Origin: Corylus avellana
Taxonomy: Eukaryota > Streptophyta > Magnoliopsida > Fagales > Betulaceae
Reading direction: 5' to 3'
DNA: 64,000 bases
NCBI RefSeq assembly: GCF_901000735.1
Contig: NC_081546.1
Coordinates: forward strand, 25,050,529-25,114,528
Shown here: piece after piece, positions 51,923 through 63,548 of the stretch
Layout of the letters: each line of letters opens with the position of its first letter
Position numbering within the stretch: position 1 is the stretch's first letter
Notes under the pieces: model-generated
Databases searched by the model: none
What the model was told of the DNA's origin: nothing
What the model saw: only the letters and a program-made list of their open reading frames with translations
Position numbers and translations under genes: made by a program

Positions 51923-52860
51923 ATCTACTATGTATTAGGCAAACCTGTTCGCTGAAATCCAGACACAAGTGAAAAGACGTAGACAAAACAAATGAAAAAA
52001 ATTAAAAATTCATCATGACAAAGAACCCAAAATTAAGATACATTGATTTTCCAAAGCCTCTAAATATAGAAAATCCGATGATTAATCAGCCATTCAGTAC
52101 CCGTAAGCCATAAATTTCTTTCATCGCGCCTGGGATTATCAATACATTAAAACTTTTTCCGATTTTCACATCGGCAATAGGACCGTACAAGAGCCATCGT
52201 GACCAAAATGCGCCTACTAAGAAATCTCCAAACACTTGCCTCAAATCATCATTATCTTATAACTTAGATAGTTGAGTAGTTCTATAACTTATAGCATGAT
52301 TGCCAATTATTTCTACAACATTAAGCAAACTCACCCAAAAAGAATACCATGTGATGGATTTAACTATTGCTCGTCCATTTAAAGGGAAACAGATTATGAT
52401 AGAGAACGAAACATATACAATAATACAAACAATTATAGAGAAAATAGCAAAGAAATACGAAAGCTCTGTGTGGTTGCTGCGAAAATGCAGCAAAATAAAA
52501 GCAATGAAGATTTCATTCTCATAGAAAACAATGTCATTAATCATAGTATATATGGTTCCCAGAGAGACATAAACCTCGACTTGGGTTCAGTGACAACATT
52601 AACCATTACAGTCGAACCTCCACTTCCTTTGCTTTCCCTCACATTTTCTCAGAAACAGAACCGAAATGTGAACGGAGAAAGAGAGAAACTGGGCACAATA
52701 ACAGCACAGAAAACTATAAGAAAACTAAGTCACTCACAGAATTATATGATTCCGAGGAACCCAATCGAATCGGTTTCTCGTATTTCCGGTGGAACTTCTG
52801 GGCTTCGTCTTTGGTCGACAGGCAGCACAACAAATCCCTAACTCAGTCGAAGATTGTTAA
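51923..52860 (-). promoter_or_regulatory. 5' UTR (with likely intron) and promoter side of the KH gene
   Basis: Upstream of the ATG the minus strand has ATTTCAGCGAACAG|GTTTGCC, a plausible acceptor. This suggests a 5' UTR intron whose upstream exon lies near 52740-52850, where the base composition is less AT-rich (GGAACTTCTGGGCTTCGTC on the plus strand). Plus-strand open frames here (52300-52841) are judged chance. Confidence 0.45.
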
Positions 52861-52944
52861 TTTTATTGGTATCTATTCTAATGTCAGCTAAAACGGGTCG
52901 GATTCCGGCCCGGTTTGTACTTTTGCACTTCACAATGAACTTAG

Positions 52945-53119
52945 TTAGGGTTTGTTTGAATTTGCGATTTTAAAATATGCTGCAATCTGAAATTACAAAT
53001 TTTTTGCATTTTAGAATCCTAATTTTTTAAAAACTCAATATAAAACAATTTATTTTCTACGATTTAGTTTAAAATCACATTTTTTACCTATAAAGTCGTA
53101 ATATCAAACGCACCTTTAG
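52945..53119. mobile_element. MITE (GGTTTGTTTGAATTTGCGATT type)
   Basis: The left end, TTAGGGTTTGTTTGAATTTG, and the inverted right end, CTAAAGGTGCGTTTGATATT, pair imperfectly. Internal ATTTTAAA and GATTTTAAA segments follow. It matches the element at 59591-59918 in terminus style. Confidence 0.6.
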
Positions 53120-53644
53120 TATTATGTTTGCTATTAAGCAATTAAATTAAATTTAGTTTATAAATTAATCTCATGTCAATTATTTTCTAAGTTTATATAA
53201 TATTTATTATGTCAATTATTAAATAATTAAATTGAATTGTCTTCGCCAGGACAATGTTACATAGACTGCCAAGTCAGTTTATAAATAATTGTAATAAATA
53301 TTGTAGAATACCAAATATTTTTAATTTTTTTAATGGTAAATTTGTGAAACACCAACATCCAAGGTTTATATTCATAACTCCTTAGATTTATCAATCTATG
53401 ATATTTTGAAATATTATTTTTATGGAATGCATTAATTATTATAATGTATAAGTTATAGTTGTTAGAAATAATTATACTATATGAATACTAAAATTCACTA
53501 TCAATTAAAAGATTTACAATATAGTAGTCTTATAAAATAAACCCAAGTGTAATTACTATACTGCTTTAACTCTAATAACAAATTATTAAAGATTACTACA
53601 TTTATATATATATATTGAGTTTCAATGAATTAAAATCACAAATC

Positions 53645-53890
53645 TAACAACTAAAATGACCACTCATTGATATTGAAACTTGGTGGTGGAACATTCCTCT
53701 TATTCAAGAGGTTTTCAATAGGGATGAGGAGACCAATAATATCTGTAGTATGGTTGTCTGTCCAAGCAGGCAAAGGGATCGGATGATGTGGATTGGCACT
53801 AGGAACGGGAAATTTTCGGTCCAAAGTGCTTACCACCTTGCCAAAGATAGTGTGGAGAGTTGTTCAAATTATGATTCCATAACTACTTTA
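53645..53890 (+). mobile_element. LINE fragment (region before zf-RVT)
   Basis: The plus-strand frame near 53680-53850 reads WWNIPLIQEVF, then RDRMMWIGTRNGKFSVQSAY, which is the typical segment preceding the zinc-knuckle RVT domain of plant LINEs. No intact ends. Confidence 0.7.
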
Positions 53891-53999
53891 TGGTGGGTGA
53901 GTGGCGGATCCGTAGACCTAAGCGGTCCAAACTTTTATTTGGAAACCTTGTAGCAATATTCTACCAACTAAATAAAACATGCACTCGCATGTTAAGACA

Positions 54000-54675
54000 A
54001 TTTTTTTTTTTTGTTTGAAACAATTTCACTTGCATTGCATATCAAAAAAATAGTCTGAGTACATGACTCTACATAGAAAGAGCATAAAGCTCTTGGGATA
54101 CAATATCTGAAATACAGCTAGGTACTTCTTCCATCTAAATACGATCGATGGGTTCCTGTATTGCAAATTTTGCCAATCCTTGGTCCCCTGTTAACATGCA
54201 TCACCTCCCATCGTCTAAAAGCACCCAGAAGCATTTTGAGTTATCAACCACTTGTCCATATCGACTCCATCGGTGCTCCTTACCATTAATAGCTTGAACT
54301 ACCGTGCTGCAACCTCCTTAAAAAATGACCTCTGGAATTCCCAAGTCACAACAAAATTCAATAGCCCTTAGTGCACCCATCGCCTCAGCTATTACTGGTT
54401 CAGGGTAGGCCTCTATCGATTTGCACAGGGCTGCACTTATCAGGCCCCAGTGATCACACACCAGCACTCCTATCCCCATGCGTTTCTTCTTCTTATCAAG
54501 GGCCACGTCCCAATTTGCTTTAAAGTTACCCCGGAGGACTCTTCCATTTGATCCCTGTCTTCCCTCCTCAATGCTATTTGATTCTCTTTTGTTATCCTGC
54601 GCCGATTTGTATTCCTGCAAGGCCTTTTCAGCATTCTGAACAACCTGAGCTGGGTGAGGAGGGAAGACAATGGCT
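54000..54675 (-). mobile_element. LINE RNase H-like (RVT_3) fragment with A-tail
   Basis: The minus strand encodes NFKANWDVALDKKKKRMGIG, then VLVCDHWGLISAALCKSI and AEAMGALRAIEFCCDLGI, a plant RVT_3 RNase H-like domain, broken by stops after PEVIF. The frame continues degraded to about 54060. T12-13 at 54001-54014 is the A-tail in this orientation. It is 5'-truncated at about 54675. Confidence 0.75.
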
Positions 54676-56708
54676 ATAATAGCTAAAGAGACAATTGTTA
54701 CACGATCTCAAGAGACAATTGTAATAATAAGATCTCAAGAGATAATGGTTGTTACAAGATCTCAATATACAAGAGTTACAAAAACTCAAGAGACAATAAT
54801 TACAATTATGGTTGTTAATGTAGAAGTAAAATAAACATGTAACATTTATATTATTTCTCTATAAATAGAGTATTGTACACAATCAAATAATCAAGTGAAA
54901 AAAGAAAAATTGTAGTCATGAAAAAGGCTTTAATGTGTGGATGTAAGTCATATACTGAACCAACATAATTCTCTAGGTCTCTTCCTTGTTCTTATTTATC
55001 TTCTTTAAATTATAAGTTCTAATATGGTATCAGATCATTAGTGAACGATATCTTGTGTTTTCGCAAAATGGTCTACATGATCATTAGTGATTATTTGGAT
55101 TTTAAAACACTCCCCATTGAATTTACATTGTTTTTTTATAAACTTTTTATCTTTGGTTTAAATGATATAAGAAAAGCAAGTTTCTATTAGATGCAGCATC
55201 CACTTTTTTATGATGTTTGTGAAAGGGCAAAGTTTTGTGATGCTGTTCTTAATTAATGAAGTTATTTTGAGTTTCAAAAAAAAAAAAAAAGAAGTTTTGT
55301 GATGCTGTTTTTGAATTGCGGAAGGAGTTACTAAGTGACTTTGATTTTAATATCTCTTAATGATGATGTTGCTCAATTTGAGCTAAGCAAATGGGATGAC
55401 AATATCAAATCATATCGGCAATTTGTTTTATACGAAGTGCTTAATTACTTCGATTATTGCCAAAATGCTTGCATGTTTTGTAATGTTATATTTAGTTTTT
55501 CCGCAATGTTCACCAACCATCATTTCAAAGATAATGACAAGAATGGAATTCATGATCACTATTCCAGTCTTCCAGATTGCTTAATGAAATATTGCCATGC
55601 CATTGTTCTATAATGCTTGATGCCATTCTGTGAAGCGTCCGTGAGAAAAATTTTATACGAATTGATTTTTTGAAAATTCTCGAGTTAAAATCATGAGTTT
55701 TATACAGAACCTTATAGGTTTGTTGCTGCTGCCATTGTTGGTACTATTGATGATGATTCTGGTGGGAATGGTGCTGCTGCTACACCTCAGGGTAGACTTA
55801 TTCACAACAATAAATTAATTGATTTTGGACGTAATATGTTTCCTTTCAGATTTTGGTTTCGCACTCACAGTTATTTTTGACTTGGAAGAAAAGTTGCTTG
55901 GATTTTGTAAGAACTATCCTAACATTGTAGGAGCTAGACCTCTAGGTCTGATATGGTATCAAAGACTTAAAAACTCATGTGAGTATCGATCATTTGCCAA
56001 TATTTTTATTTTTTCTCTCATCCCTTTCGCATATGCAATTACAACCAAAACCCACAGTCACACATAATCACAGCAACAAACAGACATCAACCTTTTTTCA
56101 TCTTCCATGGCTAAAATTCACCCGGCATTGCAACTTGTCATGGGTTATAAATGCAAGTTGGTTTTAATTTGTCAAAAAAAGAAAAAAAAAAGAGCCCAAA
56201 TAGGCATACGCATTTGGTCCATGTGAACTATTTAAGGCCCATAGTTAGCCCAATTCTAGCCATTGTAGCCAATGCTGACCAAATAGTCGCCGATGTCCAT
56301 GATTTGACCATAGTAGTTGATGCCAGCCTGAGTCGCCGAAGTCTAAGTTTTAGTCATAGCAGCCAATGTTCCAATTCAAGCTATAGAAGCCATTTCTTAG
56401 CCCTTTGATTTTCAAGATCAAACCTCAACGTACATGATCTACTGTTGGGTTTGTGGGATCGTATTAAGAAAATAGTTACAAGAGCTTAAGAGATAATAGT
56501 TGTAAGATAGAGACAATGGTTATAAGATCTCAAGAGACAACGGTTGTTACAAGATTTCAATAGACAATAATTACAATATGGTTGTTAATGTAGAAGTAAA
56601 ATAGACATGTAACATTCATAATATTTATTTATAAATAAAATCATCTATATAATCAAATAATCAAGTAAAAATAAAAAAATGTAGTCCTAAAAGGCTTTAA
56701 TGTTAACA
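54669..56708 (+). mobile_element. Decayed LTR retrotransposon (LTR pair, probably Copia-type)
   Basis: Direct repeats at about 54669-55022 and 56441-56708 share GATCTCAAGAGACAA, GGTTGTTACAAGAT, TGGTTGTTAATGTAGAAGTA, AAATARACATGTAACATT and AAAGGCTTTAATGT in the same order. Right after the left repeat, TGGTATCAGATC (about 55026) matches the initiator-methionine tRNA primer-binding site. The 1.4-kb interior has no intact gag-pol and contains a second TGGTATCAAAGAC at about 55954, so the interior is rearranged. The right LTR is truncated. Confidence 0.6.
55248..55291 (+). mobile_element. Extremely 5'-truncated LINE insertion with 18-bp target-site duplication
   Basis: The 44-bp insert reads CTTAATTAATGAAGTTATTT, then TGAGTTTC and an A-tail, which is the standard plant L1 3' terminus. 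The flanks are the perfect 18-bp repeat AAGTTTTGTGATGCTGTT at 55230-55247 and 55292-55309. Confidence 0.88.
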
Positions 56709-57475
56709 TATGTTTTCCTTCCATTTTTTAATCAATCTCTCCCAGTGTTGGGAGTTTGGATCGAAAAAGTGTAACAGTAAATCTACTCAAGAACAAAGAA
56801 TTGAATGGAAATGAGGAAATAATGAGAAAGAACTTCTTTATTGAATTAAATGGCCAATTCGATATGGCTAGTCTCCTACAAACTAAGCATTTCGATGATA
56901 CTTAAACCTCTAAAGTTCACAATGAACATTCTACAAATTATTTGATACCTTTACAATTCTCTCAAGATTCTTATATAGACCAAACTCTAACTACTTGGGC
57001 TAACTTCTAGGCCTAACTAACAACTAACCTAATAACAGAAATGGGTTGTAATATCTAACAACTTTAAGCCATTACAAAAAGAATACCCGTCTATATTTTC
57101 AACAAAACCCAAAACCAAAACCTTGTGTGGCGGCAAATTTATGAATATTTCAATCAATTCAACTTATTAAATTGATATAGGCTTAAAAGTAATGTGATTA
57201 TCACATGTATTTTTAGAAATGAATGTATGAATCACAAGATCTATTAAAAAATGCATGTAAAAATCATGCTAATTTTGGACATATGTTAGTTTTAAGAAAG
57301 TAAATTGAATAATATTCTTCCAATTCAAATTTGAGTAAAATTGTATCCTATCTATTGCTCTTGGATTTGGTTTTTAAGGTTTGGTAAGTTTGGTTGGGTT
57401 TTTATACATCTCAAATTTTTTTGTTTATGTGATAATGTGTGGTGGCATTTATGAAGAGAGCTGTTGTTAAACAAG

Positions 57476-57506
<31 letters not shown>

Positions 57507-58758
57507 TGAAAAAGAAGAAAAAGAAGAGGAAAACGTTTTGCAATCATTTTATAAAGTTTAAAAATTCTTAATTTAGTATATCAAATTTTAAAAGTTTACA
57601 ATATTACTCATCCGTTTATAGTATTTTCAAATAAATTTATGTCCTTTCTATGAGAAACTCTTGAATAAAAAAAAAAAAAAAAAGAATTGACAAGATCACA
57701 ACAAAATCCTTTAGAAAAATTATTAATAAATATTTTAAAATAATATGACTTCCAATAAATACTTTTTTTTCAATTAACGAAACCTTTTCAAGATTTATGC
57801 AGCATAAAAATCTAAAAGCATTTTTTTTTTTTGGCATTTTGCTGATATTATAAATTATTTTTAAATTTAATAAATTAACCATTAGATTCGTAAACTTTAC
57901 ACAAATTTAATTGTGAATTAATCAGTTTACTATAAAGATATTTAAAAAATTATTAAAAAAATGAATTATATCATTCATTTTTTCTATAATCTTTTAGAAG
58001 TGACTTTTTATTAGCCAAGTCATCACATGAGGATAGGATCCGGTACAAGAATTGTACGCAGCCCGATAGATAAGAATCGGTTTGCATTTACACCAAGTTT
58101 AACTGCTAGTAGAATAATTTATTTAAATCCTTATCCGGAAGACCCACTTGTTCTCTCACGGTATATGTTGTCTCATATTATCTATCTAAATTACTAACAA
58201 ATCAAATACGATAATTACCGTGAATTCTTATTCTTTCCAAAATTTCATATGAATTTTTTATAAGTTCTTTCATATTATTTGTCCAAATTAATAACAATTC
58301 AGGTAAAATAATTTAGTAAAAATTTCACTTAATCCCCTAAATTGCCATCACTTTTGTAATGTCAGCCTTAAAGTTCAATTTCTCTAAATTTAATGTATAT
58401 ATGTTTCAATTGTTTGTAATCTCACCCATCCGTTAACTTTTTCTAAAACACTTCCATTTGTTTAGGAAAAAAAAAAACAAAGAACAAAATTGCAAAGATT
58501 AAGGTGTGGGTTCGAATTTAACGGTATTTACAAAAATACTCATGCCTCAATCTTTGCAAAAAAAAATTTAAATTTAAATTTAAATTTTTATTTTATTATT
58601 ATTATTATTATTTTCTAAAAAATAAAAACAGGGAGGTGTTTTGAGAATTTTGTGATTTAACGAAACAATTTAATGGAGTGGAAATATTGAAAAAAAAAAA
58701 AAATTCTATAAATTTTAAATTTTAAAATAATTTTATAAAAATAGATTTGACTTTAATA
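56709..58758. other. Intergenic, AT-rich, no gene seen
   Basis: Contains an AT microsatellite at about 57476-57502. At 58300-58700 is what looks like a degraded foldback of the 39.4-kb type (AAAGTTCAATTTCTCT..., CATCCGTTAAC). No coding frame is convincing. Confidence 0.55.
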
Positions 58759-58904
58759 ACATCATGTATTTTGTAATGTAAACAACGGTTAAGGTTGAAT
58801 CTCAAAATTAACTAACTTTTAGAAGTTTTTAATATGAGAAAAAAAAAAAAAAAATATTTTGAAATATTCAATCTTGACCGTTGCTTAAAATACAACATAA
58901 ATAA
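58759..58904. mobile_element. Foldback MITE
   Basis: ATGTATTTTGTAATGTAAAC and AACGGTTAAGGTTGAAT pair with ATTCAATCTTGACCGTTG and TTAAAATACAACAT. A 17-A tract lies in the loop. Confidence 0.75.
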
Positions 58905-59039
58905 CAGAATTTTAGCGGATGTCAATTCAAGAGAACAAGTTTTCTTAATAATTATCCTAAATATTAAGAAGTAAGAACTAAGATCCGCCGCTTTGTAAGA
59001 CTTCTTAAATTACGTGCAATTTTGGTAATTAAATTAAGG

Positions 59040-59520
59040 AGGTTCTTGATTATACCAGGAGCCGTTATCCCAATCCACCGCCCAAAGGCCAAAGCTATCC
59101 GAATCGGATCTATCTACAACAAACCCACCGACGTCACTAACATCTATCATCTACGTGGCCGTACGTGACACGCGTAAGCCCTTCCTCCAAAAGCTCTCTG
59201 CTTCTCTGCCCAACTGAGAAGTGAGAAATGGATTCAGAAATATTAAATTGAAAAAAAAAAAATTAAAAAGAAAAAACCTTAAATAATTATAAAGGCCAAA
59301 TCGACTTTTTCTTTTTCTATAAGAGGCCCAGCATGCATTAAATAATTGAAGACTGGACCACACTTTTCTTATTCTCCATCTACCCATCCCTTGTTTTCTT
59401 GTTCTGCAAGTTTATTAGGTCTAGAAGACACAGGTTGATTGCCCCGATAGAAACGCCATCCTCACACCTCATTCTCGGGCCGTCCAAAGGGCAAGAAAAA
59501 ACAACAACAATTAAACTAAT
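59040..59520. promoter_or_regulatory. Promoter-like island without an attached gene
   Basis: Less AT-rich than its surroundings. It carries GACGTCAC near 59131 (TGACGT-type), CTACGTGGCC and GTACGTGACACGCG at about 59151-59174 (ACGTGG/ACGTGAC cores), and GGGCCG motifs near 59478. No coding region follows on either strand within 2 kb, so it may be a relic or distal element. Confidence 0.3.
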
Positions 59521-59590
59521 CAGCAGCTCTCTTTTTATTTTTATTTTTATTTTTAAATTGATGGAATCAAACTATTTTTTTCTATATTTA

Positions 59591-59918
59591 GATCGTTTGA
59601 GATTGCGATTTTAATAAGTGCAATTTTATAATTTTTATTTTTAAAATTGCTATTTTTTTAAAATCGTAAAGGCGTTTAGTAAAAGATGTTAATTTTTTTT
59701 TTTTATCAAATATTTGTTATGCGAAATCTTAATTTTGCTTTAAATTCACATATTTTCAAATAAGCACACTTTAGCCTGCTTATCGAAATCGCAGATTTTT
59801 TTTTTTCTATTTTAAATTAAGTGTTTTTTAAATCGCAATGCCAAACGCCTCACTAAAACGATATCTTTTAAAAAATGCAAATTATTCTTGCGAAATCGCA
59901 ATCCCAAACACACCCTTA
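59591..59918. mobile_element. MITE with GTTTGAGATTGCGATTTT termini
   Basis: The left end, GATCGTTTGAGATTGCGATT, pairs with the right end, AAATCGCAATCCCAAACACA. Internal AAATCGCA/TGCGATTT repeats occur on both strands. It is about 330 bp and non-coding. Confidence 0.75.
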
Positions 59919-60977
59919 AATACACTCTACAATTTCTTATATTAAAAAAAAAAAAAAAATCAAAATATTCCATTTTTTAAATATATGAAAAATCAGCTTT
60001 TTTTATAGATTATTTAATGATTAGGTATGAAACAGTGCTATAGAAAGCTGATATAAGATAATTATTGTGAATGCTATAACAACATTGGTTGAGAGGGAAT
60101 TTTCCTTTGAGCCTTCTCTTTCATTTAAAAATCAAATTAAGCAACCTAGACGAAATAATTACGTGCTTTTTTATTTTTTACTTTTTAATGATACAATGAT
60201 GTTGACTATCTTTGGAGCAGATGCCCTATGTGTCATTCCCTTTTTTATGTTTAGAAAAAATTTCAGAAAAATCACAAAAATTTATTCACATCAGATTCTT
60301 TATATTTAATCAACCCTCAAGAGTTGCTACAGTGTTTTCTAATGTGTAAGAAATCAAAATTAGTTTTCTATACATTATTTTAATATAAACATTTCTTTTT
60401 CCTATCTCCTTTTTTATCTTTTTATCTTTAATTGAAGATTGTGTTGGAATTTTGTAAAAAAAAGTAAAGGTAGGTAAGGGAATTTGTATTTTGTAAAGAA
60501 TATTTTAAAGGTATAGAAAAATATAAGAAAAGTTATTGTGAAATATACTTTTATAGGAAAACAAAAAATATTTTTGTGTCCTAAACTTGAGGAAAATCAA
60601 AAGAAATATACTGCTAGTGCTATTAGAACACAAGTATACGTGTCAAAATTTGATTAGATATGAGTATCAACTTTCGTGTCCCTTTCTCACCATCACTTTA
60701 TGCCATTTTTTCTTAATGTTGTTTCGTACAAACAGCACAAAAACTATGTTTTTGTGCCGTTTGCACCGTAAATGGTGTAAAATTTTAATAACGTTTACTG
60801 TATAAACGTTATTAAATTTTTAAGTTGTGTCGTTTTTTTTGTAATGCATTAAAATATCAAAGGAAGTTCGGTAAATTTTTTGAAGTTAAAAACAAGATAT
60901 TGTTGGTTTTATTGCATTGAAGTTTGTTGGAGTGCTGCCTCTGCCAAATGATGGATAAGAATCCCTTGAAATTTTTA

Positions 60978-61214
60978 AGGAAATTTTAGTTTCTGAAATT
61001 TTAAATTTAAGTCATTCATTTTTATCTAAAAGTCATTATCCTGCCATATATACAATTACTAATAAAATAATAAAATAATGATAATTATTAATTTCATTAA
61101 AAATTTAAATATTATTTTATTATTTTATTAGTAGCGGAACACGTGATATGATAATTGGCCTTTAAATAAAAATGAATGACTTGAATCTAAAATTTCAGAA
61201 ACTAAAATTTTCCT
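60978..61214. mobile_element. Foldback MITE upstream of the SRO gene
   Basis: The left arm (AGGAAATTTTAGTTTCTGAA, AAGTCATTCATTTTTAT) pairs closely with the right arm (ATAAAAATGAATGACTTGAA, TTTCAGAAACTAAAATTTTC). The arms are about 65 bp. It lies 0.6 kb upstream of the TATA box. Confidence 0.85.
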
Positions 61215-61810
61215 AAAAATTGCAACATTATCTTGGAATCATCGATTAAATTTCCATTTTACTTCGAGACCGCCTTCCTTTAGTAATTCATGTACTTATA
61301 TTTGTCATTTGAGTAATGTTAAATATATATATAATCAGTTTATAATTCTTCTCAATTAATCAACTTAATGCAATTCGGCATCCCGGACGTGGGCGTCAAC
61401 ATAGAATAAGAACAAGTCAAAAGGTGGACTTTTTTTTTTTGTTTTTTATCTTGAAAAAAATGCCTTCAATGTGTTGGCCCCACATTTCTTGACGCCGAAG
61501 TAAACCCAACAATGGTAGGTAAGCCAGCTCCTACGTGGCATTTTTTTTTTAATAGATTGCGGCATTATTTAATGCACAGCAAACTTCGGCCGCAAGTCAA
61601 CTTTAGAATTACCGTAAACCTTTGGAAGTGCAAATCAAATATCGTATACGGCATTGAACCCACCTCATGAGCGCCGCGAGCATTAAAAAAATAACTAAAA
61701 ATATCAGCAATCTGAAAGTCCAAAACGACCCTTGATAGTTCGCAGCTCACCGACTAAACTTGTCTGGGGAAGGCAGGGCCAGTTTAGTAATTTCAGTCAT
61801 TCAAGGAGCT

Positions 61811-61820
61811 CTATAAAAGG
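61811..61820 (+). promoter_or_regulatory. TATA box of the SRO gene
   Basis: CTATAAAAGG, a consensus TATA box, lies 85 bp upstream of the ATG, predicting transcription start near 61845. ACGTGGCA at about 61533 is an ABRE/G-box-like core in the same promoter. Confidence 0.75.
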
Positions 61821-61904
61821 GGTTCGTAGCGATAACAGCTCTTGATTCTCACAGTTGTTTATCAATTTTTAGCGTGTAGGTTGTTGGTGAAGGCTGTAGA
61901 ATCC

Positions 61905-63548
61905 ATGGCTCCGCATGTAATTGGCCAAAATGACGTAGCAAGGACAATGGTGGAAACTGTTAGGGTTAGGGTTCAACGGAGTCCCTCGTCATCGTGTTCA
62001 CCACCACAATCATCAAACCCTATCAAACTCCGCGGCTCGCCGGTCCGGTTCATGTTTTACCGGGACGGCTCGTGGATCGATTTCCCGAGCGATGTGCAGG
62101 AGAGCATTCGACTGGGGTTCTCTGAGCGGAAGCCGATGATGGACATATCGATAGGAGGGTCGAGGTACATCTTTGACTTTCTGCGCATGTTGCAGATTGA
62201 TTTCGGGACCGGGAATCAGCGATCGATTGCTTGGATTGACAAAAATAGTAACTGCATTTTCCCGAGGAAGTTCGTCGGCGAAGATATGGGGGACGAGAAC
62301 GGTGCGGAGGGGAGTTCAGGAAATACGCCGATTAAGATTGAGATTCGAATTGACGGGAGTTCGTGTAAGAGAAAGGGGGAGGAATTGGAATCGAGTTCAA
62401 ACGGGGTCCAGGATGAGGGAAGTTCGTTGAAACGACAACGTTTAGCGACTGCCAATTCAGAAACACCTATATGGCCGAATGCGAAGATTTTGAGCCCAGG
62501 AGACCGAGCTTACTTGGTGGTGAGCAAATTTTTCCTGGTTGGGATCCGGAGGTTTGATGACGCTGCTTCTATCAGCGCAATTCACCAGTGTACGCTCTCG
62601 GGGCCGTTGGAGAAAGCTCGCTTCGAAGTTTTTCAGAAGCAGATTGAGACTGTCAAGGCCGCTCGGGGCGCATCGAATACTGTGTATGCCTGGTATGGAG
62701 CTTCAGCTAAAGACGTAGCCGGGGTTTTAGCACATGGGTTTTCAGTGTCAAACAAGGTTTCGGGCACTGAAACTAATGGGGTTGGTATATACTTGTACCC
62801 CATGGGTTTACCCCATATAAGGTAGATTACGTGATTCTGTTCTGAATTACAAGTTCATTTTTCAGTTATTTTTATTGAGAACTTATGGGTTGGGTTGGTT
62901 TCAGTGCTCTGCAATCGGAGACAGACGACAATGGCCAGAAGCATATGATATTGTGCCGTGTTATATTGGGTAATGTCGAAGAGGTCCAGGCGGGGTCCCA
63001 ACAATGCCATCCTTCTAGTGAAGATTTTGATACAGGTGCAGATGATCCTAAGAATCCGGAAAGGTATGTGGTGTGGTTCGCCGATATGAACAGGAACATT
63101 CTTCCAGAGTGTGTTGTGAGCTACAAATCTTCTGATAATTTGACAGGTATCAATGGTTCATCTTGTTTGGTTTGCTTTGATTTTTGTATCTGCTTTTCAT
63201 GTTTGAAAGCTAGTTGTACCCTCATTATTATTTTCAGGTCAGGTGAGAGGTTCGGCAAAGTATCCGTTTTGGAAATTATTTTCGAAGATGGAAAATTCGC
63301 TTCCCGAAGCAAAACTGCAGGAAGCGAAGAATCTGTATGGCGCATTTCGGGTAAGTAGGCGGCTTTTTATTTTGCGAAGATTGTTTTTGGAGTGTGGAAA
63401 TAAGATCATGATTAATTTTTTCATATATCTATATGGGTTATAACAGGCTGGGAAGGTGACCAGAGATATCTTTGTAAAACAGTTGCGATCTGTTGTGGGG
63501 GAACAGATGCTGAAATCAACAATTCGGGAGATTATAGCCTCGGAATGA
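61905..63548 (+). CDS. RCD1/SRO-type inactive poly(ADP-ribose) polymerase (WWE-PARP-RST), complete, 4 exons
   Basis: Exons 61905-62821, 62905-63146, 63238-63350, 63447-63548 give 457 aa in one frame, all introns GT-AG. The family consists of plant stress-signalling hubs in the nucleus that bind transcription factors through the RST domain. A WWE-like fold is at about 47-118 (FMFYRDGSWIDFP, DFLRMLQIDFGTG, AWID). A PARP-like domain is at about 235-385 and the RST domain at about 391-457 (YPFWKLFSKMENSLPEAKL, DIFVKQLRSVVG). In the PARP fold the canonical HGT is WYGAS, with Tyr264 in the place of the catalytic His, so ADP-ribosylation activity is not expected. The start was chosen at 61905 because the earlier in-frame start is a TTG inside the predicted 5' UTR. 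A charged, Ser-rich linker with KRKGEELE and KRQR at 130-200 may hold a nuclear signal. Confidence 0.92.

Noticed and set aside
53645..54675. Single twin-primed LINE insertion
   Set aside because: Twin priming inverts the 5' part, upstream of the sense 3' part. Here the opposite-strand piece lies beyond the A-tail.
61842..61904. Upstream extension of the SRO frame
   Set aside because: The extension begins at a TTG, not an ATG, and lies in the predicted 5' UTR about 23-30 bp after the TATA box.
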